A stretch of DNA of 64,000 nt from Acholoe squamosa (Eukaryota; Annelida; Polychaeta; Phyllodocida; Polynoidae), in NCBI GenBank assembly GCA_949317995.1, contig OX439038.1, forward strand, positions 59,974,813 to 60,038,812. The letters run 5' to 3'. Each line of letters starts with the position of its first letter. Within the stretch, counting starts at the first letter, position 1. The position numbers and the translations under genes are program-made. The notes under the pieces are model-generated. The model saw nothing but the letters and a program-made list of their open reading frames with translations. It ran no database searches and was not told the DNA's origin. This document shows, piece by piece, positions 22,170 to 33,500 of the stretch.

Positions 22170-22865
22170 GTGGGAAATCTAACATACGCACATCTGGAAT
22201 GAGGGGAATACAAGCGAGTAAGAGGTGTCAATGGACTATTCTGGGTATTATTCATTATTTTACACATTTATTAAATTCTTGGCCACACACACTCAGGCCC
22301 TGCTCAGAAGCTTACAACTCATCCCCTCCCAGTGTGTACAGTGAGCTACTCTTACATCACCCATACCAGGATGATATGAAAACCGGACCCATTCCATTTC
22401 TGGGCACTGACTCACTAGGAGTATCACAACACACGGTGGACGCCATTTCTAGGATGCAGGGAAATTTCACAATCTCCCTTCACCCTGATTGGTCCAGATA
22501 TAAATAGAATCATTACCAGGCATGGCGACGCGTCAGATCTGACCAGATCCAACCAGACCTGACCAGATCTGACCTGCTCCTACCGGTACATTTCATCACC
22601 CTGTGAGCTTCTCACCTGGGTAAATAAGACCCTATGAGCAGCTCCCAGGCATCTCTTTCTATCTATCTCTTTATATTTCTTATTCTACACACAACCTCCC
22701 TTGTATATAGAGCCTACGACAGGTTGAGCTACAAGCTTAGGGGCAGAGCCTGCACGCTGGCGAGTGTATCATTGTTACCACCTATATGTACACTGTCATT
22801 ATGCAATAAACAAGGATCAAAGAACTTCTCTGGATTCAGTGTTCATTACAACATCAACTTATAAC
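22170..22865 (+). repeat. Possible solo LTR or promoter/polyA-bearing repeat
   Basis: A TATA-like GATATAAATAG at 22,496 is followed by a GACCAGATCT-type short tandem (22,534-22,575), and about 300 bp later by an AATAAA at about 22,805 inside TGCAATAAACAAGG. The order and spacing resemble an LTR (U3-R-U5). No second copy, TG/CA ends or target duplication were established, so this is tentative. Confidence 0.3.
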
Positions 22866-23512
22866 GGTTCTTTGACAGAGGCATCAAGAATAAATAATAA
22901 TGATAATGTTAATAAAAAAAACATAGGAGAAAAGCAATAGATATGAAGGAACGACAAAATGGGTATGTGTATATATGTACAGAAAGTAAGATTCCCGTAT
23001 GGTGTAGAAGGAAATCAATAAATGCAATTGAGTTATAAGTTAATCAACGAATGAACAACATGAACGAAGTCTCAAAGACAAAAAAGAGGTGAAACCAAAG
23101 TCGAGAATAGCAGGAATCGCGGAGAAGACGAGATTTCCCAAACGTTTCACGTTTTCTCCTTTCAACTCTCACATTTCCACCGGCCCCAGGCCGGGGAGTC
23201 CTTGGAGAGGGTGAAAGGTCTTTGTTCTCTGTCCTTTTCACATCTAGGGAACGGCTTTAGGATCCTTTCTGTTTGATTCTCTGACCTTGGACAGCCAATG
23301 CCAGACAGAGAGGAGATATAAGCTTACATGGGCAAGTCTACGAAAGGTGGCATGAGATACTGACATTGTAATTTGATCGAGGTTATTCACCACATATTTT
23401 TCTCCACTTTGACTCTCCGTTTTTAGAATATAGGCACCTCGTCTAGTCCTGGATACTGGACATTCTGTATTTTGATCAAATTTATATCATAATATGTGGA
23501 TCAACACGGAGT
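22866..23512. other. No recognisable gene
   Basis: AT-rich left half; CCGGCCCCAGGCCGGGGAGT is a GC-rich hairpin at about 23,178. ATGTGGATCAACA at 23,494 recurs inverted at about 24,800, just outside the neighbouring TIR element. Confidence 0.4.
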
Positions 23513-24761
23513 AGTACGGAGCCCCTAATAGGACATACCAAAAATAATTTTTTCACCAGAAAAAATATTGTTGCGGGTACAGAAACAATTCTTGCGGGTA
23601 CTGAACAATTCTTGCAGGTACTGAACAATTCTTGCGGGTACAGAAACAATTCTTGCGGGTACTGAACAATTCTTGCGGGTACAGAAACAATTCTTGTGGG
23701 TACTGAACAATTCTTGCAGGTACAGAAACAATTCTTGCGGAAACCACGGACCTGAAGTGTTTCAGGTCCATGCGGAAACTGAACAATTCTTGCGGATACT
23801 GAACAATTCTTGCGGGTACTGTACAATTCTTGCGGAAACTGAACAATTCTTGTGGAAACTGAACAATTCTTGCGGATACTGAACAATTCTTGTGGATACT
23901 GAGAAAGAAATATTTTTTTCCATCTCTCAAAATTTAAGAATGCTACTGTGTCCGCAGGAACATTCTTGTATCCAAAAGAAAATCTTCCTGTAGCCACAGG
24001 AATATTCCAGTACCCGCAGGAATATTCCAGTACATGCAGGAATATATTTTGCATAAAAATTTTTTTTTTATTATGTTCCTGTTTCCGCAGGAATGTTCCT
24101 GTTTCCGCAGGAATGTTCCTGTACCTGCAGGAATATTCCTGTTTCTGCAGGAATGTTCCTGTTTCCGCAGGAATGTCTCTGTTTCCGCAAGAATGTTCCT
24201 GTTTCTGCAAGAATGTTCCTGTTTCCGCAGGAATGTTCCTGTACCTGCAGGAATATATTTTGCATGAAGAAAATCTTTTTATTATGTTCCTGTTTCCGCA
24301 AGAATGTTCCTGTTTCCGCAAGAATGTCCCTGTTTCTGCAGGAATATCCCTGTTTCCACAGGAATGTTCATGTACCCACAGGAATATATTTTGCATGAAA
24401 AAAATCTTTTTATTATGTTCCTGTTTCCGCAGGAATGTTCCTGTTTCCGCAGGAATGTTCCTGTTTCTGCAAGAATGTTCCTGTTTCCGCAGGAATGTTC
24501 CTGTTTCCGCAGGAATGTCCCTGTTTCCGCAAGAATGTTCCTGTTTCTGCAAGAATGTTCCTGTTTCCGCAGGAATGTCCCTGTTTCCGCAGGAATGTTC
24601 CTGTACCCGCAGGAATATATTTTGCATGAAGAAAATCTTTTTATTATGTTCCTGTTTCCGCAAGAATGTTCCTGTTTCCGCAAGAATGTCCCTGTTTCCG
24701 CAAGAATATATTTTGCATTAAAAAAAATCTTTTTAGTATGTCCTATTAGGGGCTCCGTACT
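23513..24761. mobile_element. TIR element filled with inverted 20-bp tandem arrays, copy 1
   Basis: Perfect 25-bp TIRs (23,513-23,537 and 24,737-24,761; outer sequence AGTACGGAGCCCCTAATAGG). The left third is a tandem array of a 20-bp unit like TACTGAACAATTCTTGCGGG. The right two thirds is an array of 20-bp units like GTTCCTGTTTCCGCAGGAAT, the same unit in opposite orientation, plus spacers built on ATATATTTTGCATGAA. The element is therefore a giant foldback. Because 20 is not a multiple of 3 and the unit has no stops, all frames stay open; the frames of up to 393 codons are artefacts. Confidence 0.85.
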
Positions 24762-24965
24762 AAAGGTATGCCCAGTAGGGGATGCGCGGGTGTACCTTTT
24801 ACCTGTTGATCCACATATATATTTAATAATGAAATGCTTGTATATGACTATTCCATATAGACATGGGAATACTGATGGTTGGGGCCGATGCTATGTTGGA
24901 AGTATCATACAATTGAGCAATTGTTCCACAAAACTGATTTCTGTTGTCCTTCATAATCTACAGCT
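24762..24965. other. Spacer between two related TIR elements
   Basis: About 200 bp including GTATGCCCAGTAGGGGATGC, which resembles a degenerate element end, and TGTTGATCCACATAT, inverted relative to 23,490. May belong to a larger composite. Confidence 0.4.
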
Positions 24966-24971
24966 GATAAT

Positions 24972-25280
24972 TACGGAGCCCCTAAGAATTGTTCAGTACC
25001 CGCAAGAATTGTTCAGTATCCGCAAGAATTCTTCAGTACCTGCAAGAATTCTTCAGTACCCGCAAGAATTCCTCAGTACCCGCAAGAATTCTTCAGTATC
25101 CGCAAGAATTCTTCTGTACCCGCAAGAATTCTTCAGTATCTGCAAGAATTCTTCAGTTTCTGCAAGAATTGCTCAGTTTCCGCAAGAATTGTTCAGTTTC
25201 AGCAAGAATTCGTCAGTATCCGCAAGAATATTTTTTCAGGGGAAAAATTATTTGTGGTATGTCCTTTTAGGGGCTCCGTA
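24972..25280. mobile_element. TIR element filled with a 20-bp tandem array, copy 2, with target-site duplication
   Basis: Ends TACGGAGCCCCTAA (24,972-24,985) and TTAGGGGCTCCGTA (25,267-25,280) are perfect inverted repeats. GATAAT is duplicated immediately outside (24,966-24,971 and 25,281-25,286). The body is about 13 copies of a 20-bp unit of the type AGTACCCGCAAGAATTCTTC in one orientation only. The inner GTATGTCC beside the right end matches the inner TIR of copy 1. Confidence 0.88.
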
Positions 25281-25387
25281 GATAATTGATTAGAGGCCAT
25301 CACTAACTCTTTAGGACGTTCCCATAGTGTAAAGGACCGACACGCAAAGAAAAAAAACTGCGATGAGGGAGTCAGTCGTGAGGCGAA

Positions 25388-25669
25388 TAATACCCATAGT
25401 CCAGAGAGCTTCTATCGTCCATTCCTAGGGCTGATAATGCATAATCGGCAGACAAAGGGGGTAAAAGATGTCCTGTGGACTTTGAAATGTGATAGTTGCT
25501 TGTTGATAATGGTTTTCTGACTAAAACAATCCGATAATAATGGCCAATAATTCAAGGAGAATTTTCGGATGTAAACTACCCGACAATAATTAAGAATCTC
25601 CCGACAAAACTTCCCCGACATTTATTATCACCCCCTTTGTTGGCCTCCCTCTGTGGACTATGGCTATAA
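25388..25669 (+). mobile_element. CATAGTCC family A element, copy 4
   Basis: TAATACCCATAGTCCAGAG to GTGGACTATGGCTATAA; interior GTGGACTTTGAAATGTGA and the AATAATTAAGAATCTCCC block. Confidence 0.85.
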
Positions 25670-25712
25670 CCAATACATTTCTTCATATCAGTGCTTTTTC
25701 GTTTACCCGCTC

Positions 25713-26014
25713 TTTATACCCATAGTCCACAGGGCCATTGTCGGCCGATCCTAGGTCAGATAATGTAGGATCTGCAGAAAAAAAGGGGGAAAATATCCTG
25801 TGGACTTTGAAATGTGACAGCTGCTTACAGATAATGATTATCTGACTAAAAAAATCTGACAAAAATGGCCGATAATTCAAGGAGATATAATATCAAATTA
25901 TTTGATATTTTCAGATGTAAACTGCCTGACAATAATTAAGAATCTCCCAACAAAACATCCCCAACTTTGATTCTCTTCCCTTTGTCTGCCTGTCTCTGTG
26001 GACTATGGGTATAA
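25713..26014 (+). mobile_element. CATAGTCC family A element, copy 5 (uninterrupted reference copy)
   Basis: Ends TTATACCCATAGTCCACAG and CTGTGGACTATGGGTATAA are perfect 19-bp inverted repeats. 302 bp. Supplies the empty-site sequence for the nested insertion at 21,278. Confidence 0.9.
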
Positions 26015-26057
26015 GAAAGGGAAATATGTGTTTGTCTTAAATGACTAGTTGTATATC

Positions 26058-26152
26058 ATACCTATAGTCCACTGGGCCTCTTCGGCCAACTTTTGTGTAG
26101 AAAATGTATGGCCAAAATCGACCGAAGAGGCCCAGTGGACTATAGGTATAAT
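26058..26152. mobile_element. CATAGTCC short hairpin element (type C), copy 5
   Basis: 28-bp perfect arms (26,058-26,085 and 26,122-26,149; outer ATACCTATAGTCCACTGGGC, inner CCTCTTCGG) with a 36-bp loop. The best preserved hairpin of the type. Confidence 0.88.
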
Positions 26153-26435
26153 AGGCACAGAGCTTCTATCGGCCGATCAGAGGGCAGATAATGCATGATC
26201 AACAGACAAATGGAGTAGAAACTATCCTGTGGACTTTGAAATGTGACAGTTGCTTGCAGATAATGATTATCTGACTGACAAAATTGGCCAATAATTCAAG
26301 GAGAGATAATATCCAATTATTTGATATTTTCAGATGTAAACTGCCCGACAATAATTAAGAAATTCCCGACAAAACATCCCTGATTCTGATTATCTACCCC
26401 CTTTGTCGGCCTGTGTCTGTGGACTATGGGTATAA
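26153..26435 (+). mobile_element. CATAGTCC family A element, copy 6, left end missing
   Basis: Starts within the element (GGCACAGAGCTTCTATCGG) directly after the type C hairpin and runs to CTGTGGACTATGGGTATAA. The outer 5' TIR is lacking, suggesting the hairpin replaced or inserted into it. Confidence 0.8.
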
Positions 26436-29400
26436 CCAACCCCCTCCCCTAAATCTGCAAAGTCTCTGCAGTGCCAATGTACACTACACAGACATGCATT
26501 ATTAACCTAGCCCTTTAAGACAGCATCTTGCATCAGTCAGATATAATTATACCTTTTCTCACAATAAGGCCCTCCGGGATCCTTCCGTGAGCTATCTGTG
26601 CTCCTTTACCATCTCAGCAAAAAGAACTGTCCCTACATGACAAAGTAATCATACCAATATGTAACAACCCCTAGCCCAGATGGCCAGTGTAAGACTGCAC
26701 GACGCGCCATCTACAGGACGAGTGAGCTGCTCTATGGGGTGAACCAGGGGGACGTTATGAGCAGCTCAGTACAGCGTTAGCACCAGGTACAAGCACCATG
26801 AGGCAAGGCAGGGCAGAAGATGTATAACATTCAGTCTGCTGCCCCAACACCCACCAACTCCCGACACCCCATGGGTTACCTTGTTCTCTTTACCAAAAAG
26901 CAAACCCATCCCCTTTCCCCACTTCTTTATCTTTCTACTAGTATTGGCCGATGAGGGAGGTGGAGCGCTCTTCCTGACAAGAATAAAGATGGGGGGATTT
27001 TAAGTAGGCCTAGTTGACCCGTTCTCCCTTTGCTGTTCATGAGATATGAGTTGTCTTCCTCTCAGACCCTGCTTAATCCTTTGCACACATAAAGATTACA
27101 ACACTAACAGTGATATCTAGTGTATTTCAGATTTGAGTCCGCTTTTAGATAAACACTAGCTGATATTTAGTAAAATAAGGTTACTGTCAACATAAAACTT
27201 TTTTTTTCAATTCAAACTAGGAGTTTTTGACTGTAGGCGATAGATGACATTTTCCATCGTTCCTTCTTCCGACTGCCTATGTTTTCCTTCAACATCCCAG
27301 ACACATGGATGAGGAGACAGATAACATAACTCAACACACAGGAGGCATAGAGGGAAGGGGCAGGGAGTTATTATCAGGGACATTTCTCACACTGTCACAG
27401 GAATGAGCAAGTGGAACTGTCTGTCTGTGAGGCCTGGTTTCTGGCAGAACAGCAGCAAGGTAAAAATGTCCATATCAAACACCTACCCCTCATCCCCCAA
27501 GCACCTACATGTATCATCATTGTCACTCCTATCACCACCCCTCACTTCTGAAGGCAGACAAAATGGATTCGGCAGCGACAACAGGATCATACGATACTTT
27601 TTTACCTGTTTGGGATTGGCAGGGGCGACTTGACAGTAAGTAGTGGAGAAGGCACTGCGCTCAACGCCCACCTAGAAATTAACTCTTTCCATGCATCTTT
27701 ATGACTGTGAGGATAACGATCTCCCACCCATGAGTTACAGAGATAGTCATGCTTGACTGGCGTTACCGTCGGGCCTCTATGCACTAACATGGATATGATA
27801 TTTTGTAAAGCAGTATCTACTGATCGAGCAATGATCTCATAACAGTTTGTGGTCGACATTTTTATTTGACGCGCCAGTAAGAAGAATACCTATTGGACTT
27901 TATGAGACCACTCAAACCGCATGCAAACAAATTATTTGTTTCTCATCACCAATACATAACAGAGGAGTATCACTGTCTTTTTAGCTGTTTAGTGAGCATT
28001 GATCAATGTCAAAATATGGCTAATATGAATATGTATTATGCAACAAAGCTGGTTCAGCATAGGGATCTGCGTAATTCTTGTTACGCAGATCGCTAGTCTC
28101 ACAGTAATTAGCTCTGAGAGGATATCTCTGGCAGTCCTCGTGTGTCACTAAGGCTCTTGCAGCAAGCTATGCTTAGAGCTCCGACATATCAGACCATTTG
28201 ACAGAAATGATAAGTGATAGGTGTGCTACGTAGATGTGGGTAATTCATATACCTAGTAACTGAGCTGTCATGATACAGCGGTGATTTTCTGTAACACATT
28301 CTAAATAATATGCAATGGATAGTTTTAATTAGCTACGTCCCCTTCCTCTCACCCTCTGACATCCGAAAGCTACACTATTGGCTGGGGCGATAATAGAGGA
28401 TTTTCAGAACACGTATAAGCTAGAGGACCCCTGCCGTCTCTTGGCGAGCCAGGGACGACTTTATTAGTCATAACTCTGTCAAGCCTTGCTCAGGGGATCA
28501 TGACGGCCATGCGCATGGGAAGAGGTGTGTCAGGGTTAGTTTCCGGTCTCTGCATTGAGTGGTGGCCAGCAATGGGGAGGCACAGCGAGTAAAGCTTGAT
28601 AAAGGCATCCAGGCCATATCATATCCTCCCTTTGCCATCCCAAGTACTTCATTTGAAAAGGCTACTTCTCTCTGCTCAAAGATGATTAAATGAGCCTTGC
28701 TGCATGCCCTCGTTGTCCGCTTCTTTCTATTAAAACAGGGTTTTGCATCTTTTTGTAACTGGCATTGCAAATGGGCCGATCAACCATGGTAATTGTGACA
28801 AAACTAGGAAAGTTTTGTCACAATTTGCAGAGAAATCAGTTTCTAGCACACCCTGTTATTGTTTTTGCTTTAAATTTACACTAAGTTACCGAGAGTGTTC
28901 CTAGTGCAATACTTGAAGTCACTTATAAATTCTAGTACTTTTTGGTAGAAATATAATATCCTTCCTTCTATCCTTCCGTGTGATGTATATGCCATTACAT
29001 AGCTTATCAGCTTATAAAAGTGTTTATTATCTTCCATGTCTTTATACAACATTCCAGTACTGCCTCCAGGAAGACCAGGTTGTTCAGTTAATAATGTCTA
29101 GGGAGGCGAAAAGTGTCATAGTTGCCAAATATCTGCATATAATCTATTTAGGTGCTAGTCTATTTATGAAAGTTCAAAACATCCCAAACATTTCTCTTTT
29201 TAATGGACATCACAACATACCTGGAGGTGAATCACAAGGCCCTTCAAAATGTCTGCCCTTCTCCTTGTCCCTTTGTTAACCATTGATGAGTAAAGTCAGG
29301 GCATCAGAATTTAATCCTGAATTATGCTCACAGAAAATCTATATCTCACCCACAGGCCCAAGAAGAAAAGAGACAGACCCCAGGGCCCTTATAATATAGG

Positions 29401-29483
29401 GCCCCTAAGTGGTTGGTCATCAGAATTCAGTTCTGGTTGACCCCTCCGCCCAGAAATGAAATTTGAATGAAAAATGAAAATAA

Positions 29484-29485
<2 letters not shown>
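26436..29485. other. About 3 kb with no recognisable gene
   Basis: Mixed composition; frames up to 99 codons, none resembling a known protein. No tandem arrays or TIR pairs were spotted. Confidence 0.4.
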
Positions 29486-29538
<53 letters not shown>

Positions 29539-29588
29539 CAGAGACAGAGAGAGACAGAGAGGGAGAGGGAGAGGGAGGGAGAGAGAGG
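29486..29588. repeat. (GA)n microsatellite
   Basis: GA dinucleotide array grading into GAGACA and GAGAGG variants; frames through it are Arg/Glu or Ser/Leu artefacts. Confidence 0.95.
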
Positions 29589-29724
29589 TTTACACATATC
29601 TCCCAACATACAAAACTGGATCAACTTTAATTGTGGGGAAATCATCCATACCGCAAGGATTTGGTCTATAGCCGAGTACTCTAGGTCTTGCAACCCGCAG
29701 CAATTAAACATAATATGTGACCTT

Positions 29725-29775
29725 AATGCACCCTGCACTAAGGGCCCTTTTCGCAGATCCTGTCACATATGGTTT
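29725..29775 (+). repeat. Short dispersed repeat
   Basis: CACCCTGCACTAAGGGCCC and TTTTCGCAGATCCTGTCACA recur nearly unchanged at about 32,848-32,886. Confidence 0.6.
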
Positions 29776-30550
29776 AACACATATTAATCAGCAACAATGA
29801 ATGATATATAAAATTGGCTGAGGGCTGGTATTAAAGACCCCTTGCTTCTTGACATGTTTACAGCCGAACCTTGCAGTTGTTCAAAAAGGACAGAGGCGTA
29901 AGGCCTATAAATCGTATGGTTCTATTTGAGCTGATACCTGGTGTAAAGTCTGAAGGAGAAGCTAACAATCCATGCACTCTATCCTAATTGACTCACACCT
30001 GCCAATGCTCTGTTCACCCCTACACTATACTCTTCTAGGTGTAAGTGGACTATATATCCCCGATATCCACCATATCCCACTCCTTTCACTCCCTCTTTTC
30101 TCCTTAAGGCACCGATAAATTGCAAGTAACAACTAGCACTTACAACGCGCTGACAGCAATGATTTTAAGCCACAAAAATGAGGACATAAACCCATAAAAA
30201 ACACCGGCACAGGAGGCCGTCCTTAGGAACAGCAAAATGTCGTCTGCTCTAGAGGAAGTAGAGAATGATGCACAGTAAAGGCGCTAACATGATAGGCTGC
30301 GGTGGGATATTGTTTATCTAGGAGTATCTTTACATTTCATCTCGCAAAACACCAGTTTTCAAGAATTCACAGTGTAATTACTTACAAAAGCAAAACATCA
30401 CTTTACTCGTCGGCTGGCGATCAGGCAGATTGAAGTTCAATGAAAATGAATCGGCTGTAGCAACATCGCCAAAGAAAATATAGGGTAGGCATCATTAGAG
30501 ATATTCAAGGTGAGTGCTGAGATTCATAAGATCTATAATCCATAACGTGG
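29776..30550. other. No recognisable gene
   Basis: No coding or repeat signal that I can support. Confidence 0.35.
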
Positions 30551-30616
30551 CCCAGTGTCGTTTCAATTAGCTAAACACCTAAATATGTCGTCTCAGTTGA
30601 CTGAAACGACACTGGG
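30551..30616. repeat. Small foldback element
   Basis: 15-bp perfect arms CCCAGTGTCGTTTCA and TGAAACGACACTGGG enclose about 36 bp. Confidence 0.8.
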
Positions 30617-30651
30617 TATGTTATCATGAAAAATACCCGTATAACCCACGT

Positions 30652-30724
30652 GTAGAAATGTGAGTTACCGCGATTACGCACTCGTGGGCCACGAGTGCGC
30701 AATGGCGGTAACTCACATTTCTAC
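30652..30724. repeat. Near-perfect 73-bp palindrome
   Basis: 36-bp arms, one central G and only two arm mismatches. The outer end is GTAGAAATGTGAGTTACCGC and the centre CTCGTGGGCCACGAG. It lies 35 bp from another foldback. Confidence 0.92.
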
Positions 30725-31552
30725 ATTTGTATAGAAGAGGTGAATTTTAAATGATCCGATTTTTCTACACTGTATTGACTAAGCCTACATACATTATCTT
30801 TTAGTGGATGAAGTAGCAGATATGACATAGGTTAGGGTTAATGATGCATGCTAAAGTAGTAATCAACGTTTGGTAATGACACCGACAGGTTTTAAAAGTC
30901 GTCTGCTGCCACAGCGTCCCACAAGGGTGTATGGCGGACTCCCGACTGTCACGTGACCGTTACAGAACTACGCGAGTTACATGTATATTGCCAGGATACT
31001 GTTTAACTGGGGCGCACAGTATCAAAGTATTTTAAGTATCCCCCAAGATGCTTCTGCTTCTTAATTAAAATGGCATCCACATATGCCCTTGTGGTGAGAG
31101 TGAGGGTCTTCAGAAGAGGTCTTTAGCATAAGCAGCATATACACTATGAAATCAGAAGAGCGGGCATAAAATGTCTAGGGGAGGCATTTGATAAAGCTTG
31201 GTGTACATAAATATTTATTGAATAATTTGAGAAAATGTAGAGGGGGTATGAAAGTGAATCAATTTAGAGCATCTACCCTAGGTTGAAGGAGGATCTAAGG
31301 GTAGAGGGAATTGAAATAAAGCAAGTGGAGATTTGATTGTAGGATATAGGGACGAGGGGTTTTGGATCTCCCACGCACACCCTAGAGGGCGCCTTAGATC
31401 ACCCCGGTTGGCTTCGTTCTGTCCCTCTGCTCATTCTGTGAACCAGTGCGCCCTTTGGAGTCAGCGTCCAGTGGCAGACGCCATATTGGTTTGGAGGGGG
31501 AGGTTCCCCAATAGGCTGGCCTGCCAATAGGACATCAATAGTGAGGCCACCA
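30725..31552. other. No recognisable gene
   Basis: No supported feature; a 65-codon frame at 31,333-31,530 resembles nothing I know. Confidence 0.35.
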
Positions 31553-31890
31553 GGAGGGTCTTGCCAAAACATGACGAGGAAGAATCTCTTAATTTTTTTT
31601 CAGAGATTACTGAGGGAAACGTGCATGGGTAAACTCGTCTTCACAGTACTGCCAAATAACTACTCATTTAAGGGATGTAAAGAAAATATAGAATGGACAA
31701 ATTACTCTTCTACCCCATGCCATATGTCTCAAAATAAGGATTTATTCGATTTAATTGCTAGTACAGCTTATCTAGACACCTCCAGCACACATTTAGTTTT
31801 AACCATCCGTGCACGTTTTACCCCCTGAACTGACGAGAATACTTATGGTCATAAGAAAACGTTCACCTTTGTGTTTTGGCAAGACCCTCC
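31553..31890. mobile_element. TIR element (MITE-like), 338 bp
   Basis: Perfect 19-bp inverted ends GGAGGGTCTTGCCAAAACA (31,553-31,571) and its complement at 31,872-31,890. No coding capacity; target duplication not resolved. Confidence 0.8.
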
Positions 31891-32847
31891 AGAGCCTCCG
31901 CCTCCCATGATGCCTTGGTCAATTGTCTGTCAAAGCAAGCACCGCCCCCTCAATCCTCTCCTCAGGGTGGGCAGAGAGGATGGGCAGGGGGATCCCTCTT
32001 GATCAAAAGGGGGAGCCATGGTCGGCGCCCCTGGCATTCCCCGCGTTACGGGACGCGGGCCAAGGCATCACGTGATGCGCAACGAAAAATACAGAGATCC
32101 CTACCGGCACGCAGGTGCCCAAGTTATGAGGGCTCTATACTTAAAGGGCTGGAGTGGATAGCTCATACTTTGCGGGAAGGAACTTAAGGGGCAAATGAGG
32201 CCTTTGCCCTGTCTAAAACAAGACGTCTTTCGCTTATAAAGTTGGTTAAGTTTCAATAATCCAGAGTCTGGAAAGGCTTTTAGGCCAGTGTACGATTTCA
32301 ATGCTACAGAAGCAAATACCCTGGTGGTACTTAAGGAAATATTCGAACGTAGGAAAATGCGGGAGGAAAATGAACGTGTAGAGATAAAATGACTACTACA
32401 CACTTGTGGTTTATCAATAACTTACTGTTTAAAAGGGTCTTAAACTCATATCAATGTGTTATCCAGCTTCTATAATGCAGCCAATAAGCATTTTGCCATG
32501 ACCAATGCTACTCTAAAAGCATGACTTTTATATCAGAAGCATAGACGGTGTACATTGAGTATGGCAATTGTCAAAGAAGCCCTCGGATGCCTATCTGTCA
32601 TGGTTGTACCTACATTAATTGTCAAACAGAGAAACCATACACAGGTCCTGTCAGTGTTCTTGTACGTCCCAGCTTGTAGCTATTGTTAGATCCAGAAACG
32701 TGGCCATGACAACCCATTTTAAAGTTATCATTCTAGGAAAGGATATTTAAGCGCCCTATGAAATTTTAAATTTTGATAAACCAAAAAAAAAACTGACTGT
32801 CAGTGCATATATATATGTGACTTGTACTGGGAGAAGGGGTCTTAGAA
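31891..32847. other. No recognisable gene
   Basis: 31,900-32,100 is GC-richer. The minus-strand 100-codon frame at 32,101-32,403 is not recognised and has no neighbour supporting it. Confidence 0.35.
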
Positions 32848-32882
32848 CCCCCTGCACTAAGCCCCATTTTCGCAGATCGTGT

Positions 32883-32885
<3 letters not shown>

Positions 32886-32952
<67 letters not shown>
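32886..32952. repeat. (TA)n-(TG)n compound microsatellite
   Basis: TA run followed directly by TG units; overlapping Ile/Tyr frames are artefacts. Preceded by the second copy of the short dispersed repeat seen at 29,725. Confidence 0.95.
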
Positions 32953-33500
32953 GCCCAACAGGGGAGAACGTCCGGGGGGATTTTTAGTACTGGTTTTGGC
33001 CACCAGCGGGCAGTATATGGGCAAAACACTGACAAATATGCTCAAAAATTGCTTTGGACCAATTTTTTTATAAGGAATCCAGTGGTATGCTTAAAATCAT
33101 TCCATCTCCACTTAAAATGTTCCATTTTTGGAACATTGGTTGCCATGGAAACATAGAGAATTGGTAGATTAGGCAATTTCTGGTTGCCATGGAAACTACT
33201 CCCCTATTTCAATAGGAAATTTTTGCCACAAACTATTTTTGAAATTTCCTCAGGAACCAAGAACCGAAAACAGAGCTCAAAAATTCCCTCTAGAACCAAT
33301 TTTATGACAAAAACATAACCTTTCTTTGGTTATTTTCCACAAAACTGAATTTATTGCATTATTAGTGTTTATGATAGGATATAATGCATTTAGAGCTTAT
33401 TTCCTATTTTCAGTTACACACACCAACCTATGTTTGACAAGCAATGACAGCAAAACTACCAGGGATATTTTAGCTCAAGATACCTCCTTTTAAAGCCCAT
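32953..33500 (+). repeat. Dispersed repeat R3, copy 1, with two X-boxes
   Basis: Two modules match the 49.8-50.5 kb copy but in the opposite order. The left module (GTCCGGGGGGATTTTTAGTA to about 33,150) resembles 50,205-50,465. The right module (about 33,180-33,500, with CCTCTAGAACC, AACCTATGTTTGA and CTCCTTTTAAAG blocks) resembles 49,796-50,115. X-box motifs GTTGCCATGGAAAC occur at 33,139-33,152 and 33,183-33,196. Confidence 0.65.

Noticed and set aside
23482..24721. Open frames of 257-393 codons on both strands
   Set aside because: They run through a stop-free 20-bp tandem array, are open in several frames at once and repeat every 20 residues. No gene.
23575..25240. Heat-shock-element-like GAAnnTTC dyads in every 20-bp unit
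   Set aside because: Only dyads are present; the third unit at 5-bp spacing needed for a functional element is missing, so the match is probably incidental.
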